Shown here piece after piece: positions 10,152 through 22,517 of a stretch of 64,000 nt of DNA. Origin of the DNA: Entonaema liquescens (Eukaryota; Ascomycota; Sordariomycetes; Xylariales; Xylariaceae); contig CADCSX010000012.1 in NCBI GenBank assembly GCA_902805475.1, positions 930,001 to 994,000 on the forward strand, given 5' to 3'. A model generated the notes under the pieces. That model saw only the letters and a list, made by a program, of their open reading frames with translations. It was not told the origin of the DNA and did no database searches. How positions within the stretch are numbered: the stretch's first letter is position 1; every line of letters starts with the position of its first letter. Made by a program: the position numbers and the translations under genes.

Positions 10152-12646
10152 TTATGTAGCTCCCGTCATCGACATTAACGACCTCCTTTTCATCACATTT
10201 GTCATGGTGTTATACATTAACTCACCAACACCAGCCATACCCTTTCGTTCAAGGTAACTCAGTACACCGAGGCGATAGTCATCCCAGCCCAATCTTAAAC
10301 CACCACCATGTGCTAGAGAACTAAGACTGGCTCGAGTTATCGGCCCGGCATGCCTAATGCTGAGCTCGGTCATACCTCGTGCTAAGGCGTCATCTTCTAA
10401 CTCTCGAAAGTACGAGATTGCTGAGAGGCCTAGCACCGGCGAATATGAAAGGGAAAATAGTGTTGAGAGGGGAACGCCCATCTCAAGGCTAGCGGTATAT
10501 GATGTAAGGTCCTCGGCGAGTGGGCTAGGTACCAGACAGCCATGGGAATTCATATCGTTGCGGTTAAAGGCGCGCGACCGCCAAATACAATTGCAGATAT
10601 CCATCAGAAAGCCATTGAACTCATTGATGTACTCAGGACTGTATTCGGAACGAGATGTTGACATCGCCTTCTGAAAACCCGCTTTATATTTCGACAATAT
10701 GGAACAGAGCCTGGATAGAGTATTCGGACAGAAGCTGAAGTGCAGAATGTATACCAACGGGGAAGGCGGTATCATAATCCGGGTGTGATGGTGCAGTTTT
10801 GGGTCCGAAGCTAGAATCGCACACTGCTCGTAGAAGTCCAAGATCCTCGAGTGAGTAGAACTGGTGGGTGAGGTTTGAATAAGAGTGAGACAGAGGTTGT
10901 TGACGTGCTCCACTAGCTCAGAGATGATGGTCGCTGAGTTCGCCGACTTCTGCCCAAGTGATGCAAGAGAAACTGCCCAACGCTGAAGTAGCATCGTATA
11001 GAACTCAAGCAATTGCAATTGTGAAAGTGTAGTATCGTCGAGTATCTTAGTTTCAAGCTTCTGAAGGATTCCAGTGAAGAGATCTAGATGACATTAGCAC
11101 TGGAATAGCTATGATATGAACTTGCTCCAAACCCTTAAAATCAATCAACGGCATATATGATAATATAGCGAAGACTGAGTCTCGTCCATCGCGGCCATTC
11201 CATATTTTGAGATACTCTATGAAGAACGCCAAGAATATAGGGGGAAAGCTCTGGGTGAAAGTTAGCCAAGTACTGGTTCGCTTCGCAAGCTCTTCTCCTA
11301 CATACCTTAGTACTAGAGACATAGTTATTCAGTATTTCTAAGCCATCGCTGTGATCCGTGTTGGAATCCCCACTTATGAGGTCTTGTCCATACGAAGCCA
11401 ACCAACTACTCACTCTCTGATGAGCTTCGGGGTCGGGCTTTAACACGAGTAGTTTCTGTAGTAATGGATCCCCCAGGACCGCGATCAACTGGTTCGGCAA
11501 TTCGATCCTTTCCAGATTTCTCACGAAGCCATCTACGTTTTCAATCTCCTCGAGGGTGATAGAGTTCTAGCAAAGCATCAGTTTATAGTCCTTCAAAGGT
11601 GCGGGGTAAAGCAGACCTCCGTCGCGTTTGACGTGTGAACCTCCGGGAATGGACCGGAACTCTTGCCGTTGGTTCGACTTCGAGCAACTCTAAATGCATT
11701 TAGTGGACGTTCTGTCCTATCTGTATTCCGTTCCGCATGGGCCTGTTGAACTTCATCAAGCCTCTCACGCCACTGCGGGTCCGGGTGCTATGAAAACAAT
11801 AAGCAATTCTGCATCAGAAACACGACTATAGAAGACATGCCTTGAAAGCCGATGCTTTGGCACGGGTCGCTTCCCCTACGATGATCTCTGGGTAATAGTC
11901 TTTGTATACTCTTAGTAGGCCAGTTACTGCAGGATCATTCCCCGTTTGTCTGGATAAAGATAAACTTGAGAGGTGTAAGTGATCTAGTGAAGCCAGCACT
12001 TTTAGAATCGACTTACAGGCTTTGGATCCGATAGGGTCGCACATGCCGGCGTCGAGTAATCAGAGCCAATAGATGGCATAGTTGTTTTCTGTTAATATTA
12101 GCAAGACGTATGGCTACAATAAATTGATAGACGGACCTAATTGCGGCAGTGTCTAGAAGATTGAATAGAACCGAGTAAGCGCGCGATAGTATGGCCTGGT
12201 TTTCTATAATGTGATGAATCATAACAAGCCATCTCAAGAGTGCCCCTTGAATATTAAGAGACGGTTTCAGTTTTCCATGCCCGAGAGAGCCAATAATCTT
12301 AACGACCAGATCGATGCTCACAGTGGACACCGGATAGAAGTTTCTGATGAGGTTTCCGAGGCTTGCCTGATCAAGAAAATTCGGAGTGGTGACCAAGTCT
12401 ACGAGTTGGTTTAAATCATCGGGGAGGAGGCCTTGCTCATATGACAATGAAACCAGCTTCTCTACCGACGGCTTCACATTGGTTCCACGTTGCTTTGCAG
12501 TTAATTTTGATGCTTTAGAAGTTAGTGAGAACTACTTTAATAATAGTAATTTGATCATGGATATACTAACCCTCAACCACATCTGCAAGGACTTCGCGTA
12601 CATCTTCCGCATCGTGAACCGTATCATCTTCTTGATATCCTGGCAT
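10152..12646 (-). CDS. mis6: Inner kinetochore protein Mis6/CENP-I (yeast Ctf3)
   Basis: This is a subunit of the constitutive centromere-associated network, needed to build the inner kinetochore around CENP-A chromatin. The clearest family signature is ALLRWLVMIHHIIENQ followed, across an intron, by LCHLLALITRRRHVRPYRIQ. Later come IELPNQLIAVLGDPLLQKLL and the helical C-terminus. The start at 12646 (MPGYQEDDTVHDAEDV) precedes a clean 58-nt intron (12513-12570). Further 5' exons are 12512-12137, 12088-12017, 11949-11841 and from 11787; downstream introns lie near 11.6, 11.3 and 11.1 kb. All junctions I traced keep the frame, so the gene looks intact. The intron at 11788-11840 starts with GC rather than GT, yet splicing there restores the conserved AFK/HPDPQWRERL junction. 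The protein is mostly alpha-helical with no catalytic motif. It faces CAF16 tail to tail. Confidence 0.92.
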
Positions 12647-12942
12647 GATTACTCAATCATTCCCTAAGATCTAGCTAACACGGATATTCATTAGGGTAGA
12701 TTGACCTGGACGCCGTCAACCCCTTGTGCTATGTCTCAGCCTTGCATAGCATCATACCAGCGGATCCTATGCGTTTACGCGTTGTTCATTGACGCGTTGT
12801 TGGTACTTAGACGCGCTTAGATAGAAATCGTTAGGTACATGTATCAGTGGTGGATAGAAGGTACCTAAGGTACCTAGAAGTAGGTTACGATGTGGGGTTT
12901 GTTATTATGTAATCTGGGGCGCGTAAGATCTTGAGGACGCCT

Positions 12943-12957
12943 AAAAAAAAAAAAAAA
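12943..12957. repeat. A15 homopolymer
   Basis: A run of 15 A residues about 300 bp upstream of the mis6 start. No retroelement features are visible beside it. Confidence 0.85.
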
Positions 12958-14819
12958 GGGACTGAAGGTTGCCAAGACCAGTAGACGTAACCTCCGGACA
13001 AAATTGCAGTCATGGGTTTCTAAATGACTAACATTAGAATACATTATCGTATCTCTAACAATAATTAGTCGCTTTGCTTGTTATATGTGAGGTGCCAGGC
13101 CATTTTTTCTGTATTAGGATCCCGAATCACCGTGATTGGATAGATTTCGTACGGCGTCGAGGCTCTTTCAATGCAATCTGCAGTCGTGCCGCCGGCTGCT
13201 CTCGGAAATCCTTCTGGAGGACCAAGAAACTTACAGCTAAGCCAAAGCCTCACGTCTTACATCTTTGGTGAGTTGGTCTTCCAGAGGAACTTTTGAAATC
13301 CCAACTCCTCCAACCCTAAAGATAATCTGCTTGGATCCGCGTACGCAGGTTGGTCCACATACTATATAACTATACTATATAAGGACGTAGTTATAACGCT
13401 CAAGAACAACCAACAACTAGATCTTATTGATCAAATCCGTGAAACTAGCACATTGTGTTACCGCATATTCTTACCCCTTCTATTAGCTTACTTGATCCTT
13501 CGTCCAAAGATAGGTAAACTGCTCTATGTGCGTCTGCGGTTCAGTAAATCAGCGACATATATGCACTTCATGATAGTTGGTATGCGAAGGATACATGAGA
13601 GACTTGTCCTTACCTAGGTAGACTACATGTTAGGTATGTACTTAGTGGGTCCATATATTAGCGAATAGGGATAATTCCGATCTAAGTGTAAACTGCAGCA
13701 ACTTGCTTTTTCTTGTTTTAAGGAGCCTCAATCAGCTGCGCCCTGGAAAAAATCGAGAAGGAATGATGACCTAACTCAAGGAAAGAAGTGCTTGCGTAAC
13801 GTGAGGAATTATACGAGACGAGCAACGTAAGTGCCTTCCTAGTCACCGGTTCGAATTACGCAAAGGAAACAATAGGCTATTTGTACTACACGGGGTTTGG
13901 CTCGGGAGTATCGTTTACTTCTCGGTGTTAAGTCGTCAAAAGCTGTATACCTAAGCCCTAGGTGGTGCGAGCGTATTCAACGCGTACCTTAACTACCTAC
14001 CTACGTACTTGGGTATTTACAGACAGCATAGTCTGTCTATTAGTTTTTAGAGAAAAGAAAAGATAGTAACATAGTTATTTAGTAATTTAGAACCTGTCAG
14101 TCAATGTGATGATTAACAGTTGCTCTAACTAGTATACCTCAAAAGGGTAGGAATGGGTTAAGTAACTGTGTCATATTTTATCGATCGTAGAGTCTAAGTT
14201 CAATCATGTAAATCTTGCCAAGATAATTACATGCCGTCTTCAAGACAGGTACCTGTAACGTTCTTAACAGTGCGCAACCCGAGCGTCGGAACTAAGACCA
14301 GAGCGTGTAACAGGAGAAAGTACATAAAACAAGTAGTAACACAAGTAAAAGCGGTGGTGCGACTAATTAGGAAATATACTGGCTTCAGCGCGGCTATAAG
14401 CGAGGTGGGGTAGTTAATTGCTAGGTACCATCTGCAGATCATCCTACCTTTCAAAGTTCAGAGCAGCCAGCAGTAGCCGCGGTAGACAACAATAGGCGAA
14501 CCCAAGTCTATAGGACGGTCGTTTATGCCTCAAAAGGGCATGTCCGCAGACATGCGCCCGTTAATGCGACGTCGTATATGTACCGTTTTTTTGGCAGGTG
14601 GAAAAAGCTTCGAGTAGTACAAGAGAAGCATTTGATGTTGAATTGAAGCTATGAGATATCTACCTATATGATCTGACGAGATGATGTATGATGTAAATGT
14701 TCGGTATATCCGATGATATATTATACATTCCTTTAGAAGTTAGATACGTGTAGGATCACTAACCGTATTGTACTCGATTGAATATTTAGGTGCGGAAATG
14801 GGGTACCGACGGTAGATTC

Positions 14820-14985
14820 GCACCTACCTACATAGGTAGAATGATGTAGGTACGGTGTGGACTTACCTTTACCGGTAATAAAAGCGTTAGGTACCTACTT
14901 CCCGTCCTTGGCAGGTAAGGTCAGGTACGACACCATGGGAACACATGGTTCAGTGTACCTAGGTAAATACCTAAATACCTAAGTA
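14820..14985. repeat. Cluster of TAGGTA/TACCTA palindromic motifs
   Basis: The hexamers TACCTA and TAGGTA recur many times in alternating orientation within about 165 bp (for example ACCTACCTACATAGGTAG near 14823, and repeated AATACCTA near 14965-14978). The motif is common in intergenic DNA throughout the window and absent from coding exons as far as I can see by eye. Its function is unknown. Confidence 0.65.
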
Positions 14986-15379
14986 AGAGCGCCCTTTCGG
15001 CGTTTCCTCTTTAATGCTTGTGCTCTGCTTGTGCTCATTTCTTGCTGGGGTATTGAATCTTCAGCAAACCCAAAACAAATCCTGGAAGCTCCAACGCTTA
15101 TCAATCCAGTCTCTGTTGCATTGCATTTGTACTACCAACTCACAACTCTTATTCGACAAGACTGGCTTTTGAGGGGAAACTCCCAATCATTTACTATATT
15201 GAAGGTCACGCTCTAACGTGCAGGTACAGACGTATCCTTCGACGAGTTGGTACATGGCGAGATTACATTCGAGGTTATCTTCAAAAAATCTTACGGATAT
15301 TTGCCTTTTAGTACGTACGACTCGAATAAGGGCGTCATGATGTCGCAAAATCATCAGCATGCGTGCACGTTCATTTTAT

Positions 15380-15419
15380 ACACTCAATACCTACACTCAA
15401 TACACTCAATACACTCAAT
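15380..15419. repeat. 9-bp tandem repeat, 4 copies
   Basis: ACACTCAAT occurs at 15380-15388 and then three times head to tail at 15393-15419. A 4-bp interruption (ACCT) separates the first copy from the rest. It lies in gene-free DNA. Confidence 0.9.
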
Positions 15420-16627
15420 GTATGTTCTGCACGTTATATTACCCAATGTTACCCCCACACAACTGCTATTGTCCCGAGCAGCGCTGAAAACTTATGAGCT
15501 GCTAGGTATCGCCCCAGCATAGACAATACTATGCGCATACGACTCTGTATAGAAACGTGAACGATATATGCCGTGCTATTCTTGGGCTTGCTCTTTAAAG
15601 TCTAATGTCCGCAATACTTTTGCGTTACCATTCTCAGCGAAAGATTCCTTTGGCTTAGCATTGATATTATTATTAACACGAATAAATAAAGCCGGTGAGT
15701 GCCCGTGTTACTAGGCGTTTCTATTTACTTAGACAATTTTTATGCGTTGCATCTGTCTTACGCTGATACTCTTGATAGCGACCTTAGAAGTACAACCACC
15801 CACTACCGTAGTGGTATCAAAAACGTATACGCTGTCAGCTTTCTTAACTCCTCGGAATTCAGAGCGGAGACTAGTAGTACATTTCTCTTCACCGCTGGTC
15901 GCCATCTATCATAGACGGATGTCGGCTTTGAGATTATTAATTGGATCGGATTAGGCAGTTTATATTCATGTAATTTTGGCGTGGCGTCTGTATGTATAGG
16001 TATGTATACCTCAGGTATGGAATGCTAAGGAACGCACCCTGCTGCGGCAAATGGAGCTCTACCTCTGTGGCGGCAAGTCGCCAGTCGCTTACCTCTCTTA
16101 TCGCGTCACTCTACAGTGGGCTTACCATCCCCTGTGTCCAGTTCCCGGTTGTCCGTACCATACTATTATTGAAAAGGCTCAATTTCGGCCCTGACGGCGA
16201 CTCCTCGACCGTTATCCTGGCTCATTACTGACCTGTTGGAATTTCTAGCTGAGAGATCCTTCTTAGAACCCTGGCACCAGAGCAGCGCCACATCCTTTCT
16301 CGACTGGCTAGTGTGGAACGTTTCATGCGCTACAAGCCTCATCAAGCTCATTTCTAGAATCTGGTATAGGAAACGCCTGGCATTTGATGATGCTTATGTC
16401 ATAAAAATATTCTGCAATTCGGTGAGACTGGTGAGTAATTTCGGAATAGCCTGCTGACAGCCTAGGCCAATCCTAGCCAAGCTCTACTTCTGACTTATAC
16501 TAATATATAACCCAGGAATACCCAAAATTCATCGGGGATGAAGTGCATGCTCGGTATTTGGTAGCTCTAAGAAATGCTTCCCGGTCAACCAGCCATTACG
16601 TCCGGACACCGTGGAGGCTCACGTCGG

Positions 16628-18422
16628 TCTCAGGTAACCCTCATCAGGGACAACCAGGTCAGTAGCCAGCAACATAATTCTATCCCTTCTGATTTGAGCT
16701 AGAAAACAATTCTACTCTAAAATATGACTTCTTGAGTTATATCTTAGCTCACTCATGATTGTTTCTCACGGCAACTGAGTGAACCGTTGCTAACCTGAAT
16801 GGCGTACAGGCTTGCATCCCCCTTACTAGGATACTTGGCGATGGTGATATTGTCGTCCTTCTCACACCAGTCGTTCCACATGCCCAGCCAGATATTGGAA
16901 ATGGCAGCGACCCTTTTGAGCCATTAGGCCGGGCTTTGGCCGCGAGGCATCCGTGGATTCGACATGTTCCGTACACCTCGCGGAATGGGTTAACCGGTAC
17001 GCATGTCGGCTTCATCAATCGAGCCAAAGTTGTTGTCTTCGTCATCTCAGGACTTCCCTACGCCGGTCAATCTTCGCAAGTTGAGATAGGTTTAATGGCG
17101 AAGAAGATAGGAGAACAACGTCCGCAAATCGTCATGGCATGCCAAAATGCACACGATCTCGGCCTTATGGAAGCAAACTTCCCTACAATTGTCCAGCTCC
17201 CCGGATACTTACCTTCAGATCTGCAGGCTGCGGCCGCCGTTCTGTTTGGTGAAAGTATGACTACAGGTACTGCGGGGTTGGATGTGCAGTCCTTGATGAT
17301 AGAGCCAAAATTCTGGCCACCGGAGAATTGGGATGCTCTTAATGTCGCCCCCGTACATGAACTTTGGAATCAGTGTCTACCGGATCAGTTTCACCTGGAA
17401 AAATTCCCCTTACAGTCATTGCTCCAGCGGGATGGTTACGCGATGCATTTCGTCGTGAGACTTCCCGAGAACCGCGAAATAATTGGGTTTTGTGCGACTT
17501 ATACTACATTTGTGGATAGGGAAGGTGAGCGACTTATTGGGTCGCTGGCTATGATCATCGTCAAGCCAGCGTATCGGCGGCGGGGGATCGGGCTTAGCCT
17601 GTATGAGCACGCTCTCAAGCAGCTTAAAAGAATACGGGGAGTGGACCGAATTCAATTGGGTTCTACGTTCCCCGCCTTCTGAGCGGCATACCTGCCGCTT
17701 CTGCGTCTGAGGGCTGGTTTCGGAGGCGGGGTTGGCAAATGGATGGCCAGGCTCCAGGCCGTGGTCAAGATATCTGCGACTGGCTCTTAAGGATCGATGA
17801 TTGGCCGAGCGGCGGATTGTCAGCGCCTTCTTCTGGGCTGACTTTCCGGCAGGGCACATTCGACGACTTTCCCCTGATCGCAGACTTCGTAGAAAAGGAG
17901 TCTGCGCGCAAAGACTATACGGGTTGGTATGACCAATACATGAATCTCGCTCATGACGGCCGTATTAGTGATATTGTCCTGGGATGGGAACAATCGGAAA
18001 TCATCGCTTCTGCATTAATATATACTCCGAATGAGGCTAGCTCATTGGCACAAGACCTTCCCTGGGCACGGACGATTGGATCTGATGTGGGGGGCGTAGC
18101 GTGCATCTGCATTGCAGGTTGGTAACAGTCAAAGCTCATCAGAACTGTTTGAAGATTCTCAACTAACCCGGACTTTAGACGGCAATGCGGCGATGACAAT
18201 CAGTAAAGACACCGTTATGATCAGATTACTCGATGCTTGCGTCACCATACTCAAAGAACAAGGAATGAAACGCGTGTTCCTCGATGCTGTGAAAGGTGGT
18301 TATGAGGGGTTCCAGTCGATGGGTAAGCTCCGTCATCCAACTGTGAGATTCAATCTTAACATCATACTACTATAGGATTCCAGAAGTGGGCTATATATAG
18401 AGATCTATGGAAATCGACATGA
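16628..18422 (+). pseudogene. Remnant of GH3-GNAT protein (Ngs1-like), frameshifted and 5'-truncated
   Basis: The readable part matches fungal proteins that fuse a GH3 (NagZ-like) domain to a C-terminal GNAT acetyltransferase, the architecture of the GlcNAc sensor Ngs1. The upstream piece SQVTLIRDNQ ends at 16657 and splices by a GT-AG intron (16658-16809) to ACIPLTRILGDGDIVVLLTP, the usual start of the GH3 C-terminal domain. HVGFINRAKVVVFVISG and QLPGYLPSDLQAAAAVLFGE follow. The GNAT part contains IGSLAMIIVKPAYRRRGIG with the acetyl-CoA loop RRRGIG. Near 17664-17684 the frame is lost: a TGA at 17680 ends it, while the continuation (GWFRRRGWQMDG) is one base out of register. Downstream, two GT-AG introns (18118-18178 and 18323-18375) still splice perfectly to FQKWAIYRDLWKST and a stop at 18422. 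The catalytic GH3 barrel expected upstream was not found. This is either a young pseudogene or an assembly error plus diverged 5' exons. The Ngs1 link is by architecture, so orthology is uncertain. Confidence 0.72.
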
Positions 18423-21255
18423 ACTTAATATTTACGGCCGACCTTAGATACCGATTCAAATACCAGGAGACTCTCGCGACGTGTCTGCTGCCATCTCACC
18501 ACACGTCGTCTGCGGACCTTCTAACTGCGCCTCAGCTTGGCCACCTTGTAAAACCACTCCGATAAGCCCTCCGAATAGAGCGACCCCCATCTGCCCATGA
18601 GCAAGGTTATGAAATCAAGGCCTATGAAAGCAGGGATACTTCCCTTATCGCGGAGTACAATGAGTCGAATTCTATTTTCAACTAAGGATGCTGAAGCAGA
18701 TTGTACGGTGTTTTAAGCCAGCTGTACAACGTTCGGTATTATGAGGGGCCCTACTATTCTTATGAGACATGGCGTCGGAACCGATATGAAATTTGAATCT
18801 TCGATAGGTCACACGAAGGTGGCATTGGATCAGCTATCAAGAATTGCGCCAAAGCTTCTTCAGTTCATTTGGATAAGCACGATGACGATTGATCCCTTCT
18901 CAACCCAGATACGGTCTCAACTAATACTGCACAGTGCTGAGTAACTAACCAGTTCCAACAATCGACAAGAGTCTTTCACGACGGGAAAGGTTGCTAAGCA
19001 ATCCCATTCATAGTGGATAGTACTCCCTGGTGGTATTGCTTATTGGCTCAGCTGGCGTTGAGTAACAACTGAAGTTACATGAGAATGGCCTAGTGGTTTA
19101 TGAGGCTCGACTTCGGATTTATATTCGCTATTATCAATTTACTCCCGAGCCCGCGCATTCGGATTTAGCCTCTCTAATTCGATATCATAATGTTAGAAGC
19201 AGAATAAGCCGGCGATTCGCACCACCGTGTAGTGTAAATTGGGGCGTATCATGGCCTCCTCAGCCTATCCGAGTGGCAAGATTGGCTGTAGCACCCAGTC
19301 CATCAAAGTTCGATGAACGAATCTAACGCATGTCCCGTACTACTCCATAGTGTTGGAGTTCTTAATGGCACCTCGACGAAGGCGGGGGGTCTGTGGGGGC
19401 GGAATCCTTCGCGATCGCTACCCAACTAAGCAAAATTGGTCCGACGACGACCTCATAAGCTTCCAGACTCTGTGGTAGGTGCAACAAGACTGGAGGAGAG
19501 CCAAGATGCGGGGTCGTACGCAAGTAAGATGGGATTTCAATCGCAAAGTAATGAAGACCTCACGTTAAGAACTGCCCATAGCATTCGAGAGTCTGTCTAG
19601 ACGATATAATTCTTACAACCAGAGCCCGACCGTATGAAGTATCCTTTTTAGCCGACCATATTCCCGTCCCTTTCTCCCTTTTAGCAATCCACTCCACGAT
19701 ATGTCGAAATTTAACACTCTAGAAGGATTGCTACATATCATTCAATCGACGGTATTGGTATTGTACGAAGAGCGGACGCGTAGATCCATGGTACAACCTT
19801 ACAAGATCCGATAGTCTCTAGATTTTTTTCGTGTTACCCAGAAACCAGCCAAGTCATCGTGTAGTCGTGGTACGCAAATTGGCATAGGAGACACAACGTA
19901 CCATAGTGAGCCCAGGGAGGTATCACAACGCAGACCAGCTCAAATGGAAGTACATCTCCTGGACAGAAAAGATGAAAATCTAAGCGAATTTCCCCAGCAC
20001 CAATTATGGAGTGGGATGGGTCGCACAAGAAAGCTGCGAGTTGCAAATGCATTGGCTAGTTACATGCAACACGCCTGCGTGTACTTACAAGTTAACACTC
20101 CGCGAGGACGGGTCTACCCAGCTGACCTATCTAATACAGGGGATATAAGCGCAGCAATCTCACTGCTTGAGTATTGGTTAGGCACTTAAGTCTTATAAGC
20201 TCCTGATCCTGCGAAGTTGAAGGCGCAGAGTCTGAAAGGCCCAAACAAGGCGTAAATAGTGCTTCCTCATTTTTCTTCACACATAAGTGAACGTTGTCAG
20301 CACACAGTATAAATGTGGTTCCGATCGTTACCAATTCCAGCCACGCGGACCTGGTAGCCGAGCCGCCACGGGAGACATGCGTGTCTCGTTCCACAGTCGG
20401 AATACGGGCTAGCCACAAGCAGTAACTATTTTAATGCTTACCTAGGTTTAGATCTCGCGAGTGGGTGACACGGTCTCTCCCTTGCTGACCTACGGGTTTT
20501 TATAACACTCGACCGGATCAATCTAATTCGAGATGTGAGTTTGACAAAACGACGAAGTGGCCCAAAAGGCTATTCGAATTCGATAATGATACCTTGAATA
20601 TTACTCGATCCCGGTGGCGGGGGCTACATGACTATCAAACTATACGTATTAAATCATCACAATGCGTACGACCATGGCAGCTTGAATCTAAAATTAACAA
20701 AGTTGATCAATACATGGCATAGCTTCGAGAGCTTCCAACTCCGCCCGGGATATTTACCTTTTTATCTTACCGATTTGTCCGGGTACGGGGAGACCTACGC
20801 ACGCGACGTGTCGTGGTTATGCGACCCCAGGTCTAGCGAGCGCTTCGAGTATATATATTTCCGCCGCATATAATGCCGGTACCTACAGTATGAACCAGGG
20901 TAACGAACATCCCCACTGACGGCTTTTTGATAGGGCTATCCCCATTGGTAAAATGCGCCTGATGCGTCTGCGTCTGTAGGAACTTCGCGTCTACATGCCT
21001 AGCTCATTCAACCTTAAGCACATCCCCTAGGGGCCCTAATGATTGTCCTACGTCAATATTTCATGCAATATATGGTTGGACAATGCCGCCCCTGGTCAGA
21101 GAAATTTTTCTTACTTCTATTCTCTGACGCAGTTGCGGGCCGAGAGACGCATAGTAAGCTAGGCCTTACGTCAAACAACAGCCTTAAAGGATCTATCTTT
21201 ACCCTATTAGAAAATGCTTACCGCCGTGGGTAAGGTTCTTGACAAGTACTTGGAT

Positions 21256-21282
21256 CTCCTAGCCCTCCTAGCCCTCCTAGCC
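21256..21282. repeat. 9-bp tandem repeat, 3 copies
   Basis: Three perfect head-to-tail copies of CTCCTAGCC. They lie in gene-free DNA at the edge of the compositionally even block. Confidence 0.9.
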
Positions 21283-22227
21283 CTATTCAGATCGGGTATA
21301 TCCTGACGGGGGTGGAAAGTAAAATAAAGGCCAGCAATTCAATAGCTCTGCAACGCATGCGGTACCGGTGTACTGCATCAGGCCATTTACGCATAGGATG
21401 GAACGAAGCGAAACCATGTGATCGATTGGCTGGTTGCCGCCATCACACCGGTCTACTTACATATTTTCCAGTCTACCACCCTTTCCCCTTGTTACTGATT
21501 ACCTACCATCGCTATAGAAGTAGATGTGTGTAAGTATGAAGAAGTATGTACCTATTACACATATCTTAGGTACAGTCATGTAAGTCTGCCTTTGCGTAAC
21601 CATACCTAAACTCCTCTTTTTCTCTTTTCTTCTCTTGTGTGTCGTTGGTTCGTACTCGTACTGTTTCTTATTGGTTTTCACAATGGCATTTCCTGCCCCG
21701 TCCTACCCTACTGTGCGCCTGTATCCCTAGGAATCCGAAGTACTTTGCTATCGACCTAATCGTTACCTATAACTTGCCTACCTTACCCGTGGGGACTACC
21801 GCCTCCCCCCGGCTGTTTTGTACGGAACGTGCAGGTTGCTTCGGTAACTGTTTACAGCAATTCCGAAGGCGCATGAAAGCGTCAGCAAAGGGGTATGGCA
21901 TAGTAAAAGGTCTCGGTAGTACAATGCACACAAGATCGAAATGCCTGTTTTGGATGTTCCTACTACTTGTCTATTTCACTTTCACGTGTACTACGTAAAA
22001 CTTATCCCATCTCCGTTCGTCACCATCACACAAGCTTAAATAATTCCCTGCCTAGGTACCTGGGCAAGAGGAAAGGTAGTCTGGTGTTTCGTTTTACATA
22101 CAGACCTACTTATCCACATATATACAGTACATTCATATCGTTTTCTTACTTACTTACCAGTACAGACTAGATATCTTAGGGCTTGGCATGACTACGCCCT
22201 ACGCCATGTAGAAACATACATATTATG

Positions 22228-22251
22228 CCTGCATACCTGCATACCTGCATA
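22228..22251. repeat. 8-bp tandem repeat, 3 copies
   Basis: Three perfect copies of CCTGCATA, in gene-free DNA downstream of the tuberin gene. Confidence 0.9.
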
Positions 22252-22498
22252 CTACTACGTAGGGTAGCAGAGCTAGCGCTGCCAACGAACTAAAGAGGCA
22301 GCATTCCGGGCTCGCAACCTTGCGCATATCATTATTCTGCTAACCCTGGTGGTAGATCATAACGATTCACGCACGCATGCGGTATAGCCTGGCCGACGAA
22401 ATACTCCCAACCGGCTTCTGCGGCTCTCACCTAAGCCTAACACTATCCCGTGTACCTTCAACTACAACGTCAACTACTAATAGTGGACAAGATGTGAC

Positions 22499-22517
22499 CT
22501 GCGCTGCGCTGCGCTGC
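22499..22517. repeat. 5-bp tandem repeat
   Basis: CTGCG occurs three times and is followed by CTGC. It is a short GC-rich microsatellite about 1 kb beyond the 3' end of tuberin. Confidence 0.85.

Larger units (their letters stand above)
12647..16627. other. Gene-poor AT-rich intergenic region
   Basis: About 4 kb without a supportable gene. It contains an A15 run (12943-12957) and many TAGGTACCTA-like palindromic motifs, clustered at 12840-12890, 13610-13645, 13985-14010 and 14820-14985. A 9-bp tandem array lies at 15380-15419. Short frames at 16.0-16.5 kb show no recognisable domain; part of them may be eroded 5' sequence of the GH3-GNAT remnant that follows. Confidence 0.55.

Noticed and set aside
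16236..16457. Short plus-strand frame as a missing exon of the GH3 domain
   Set aside because: The translation shows no GH3 motif and no frame-compatible junction to the 16628 exon.
17416..17859. Minus-strand frame of 147 codons across the GNAT frameshift
   Set aside because: It is antisense to clearly GNAT-like sequence and has no similarity of its own.
21639..21998. Plus-strand frame of 119 codons
   Set aside because: It begins at a non-ATG codon, has no family similarity and lies in otherwise non-coding DNA.
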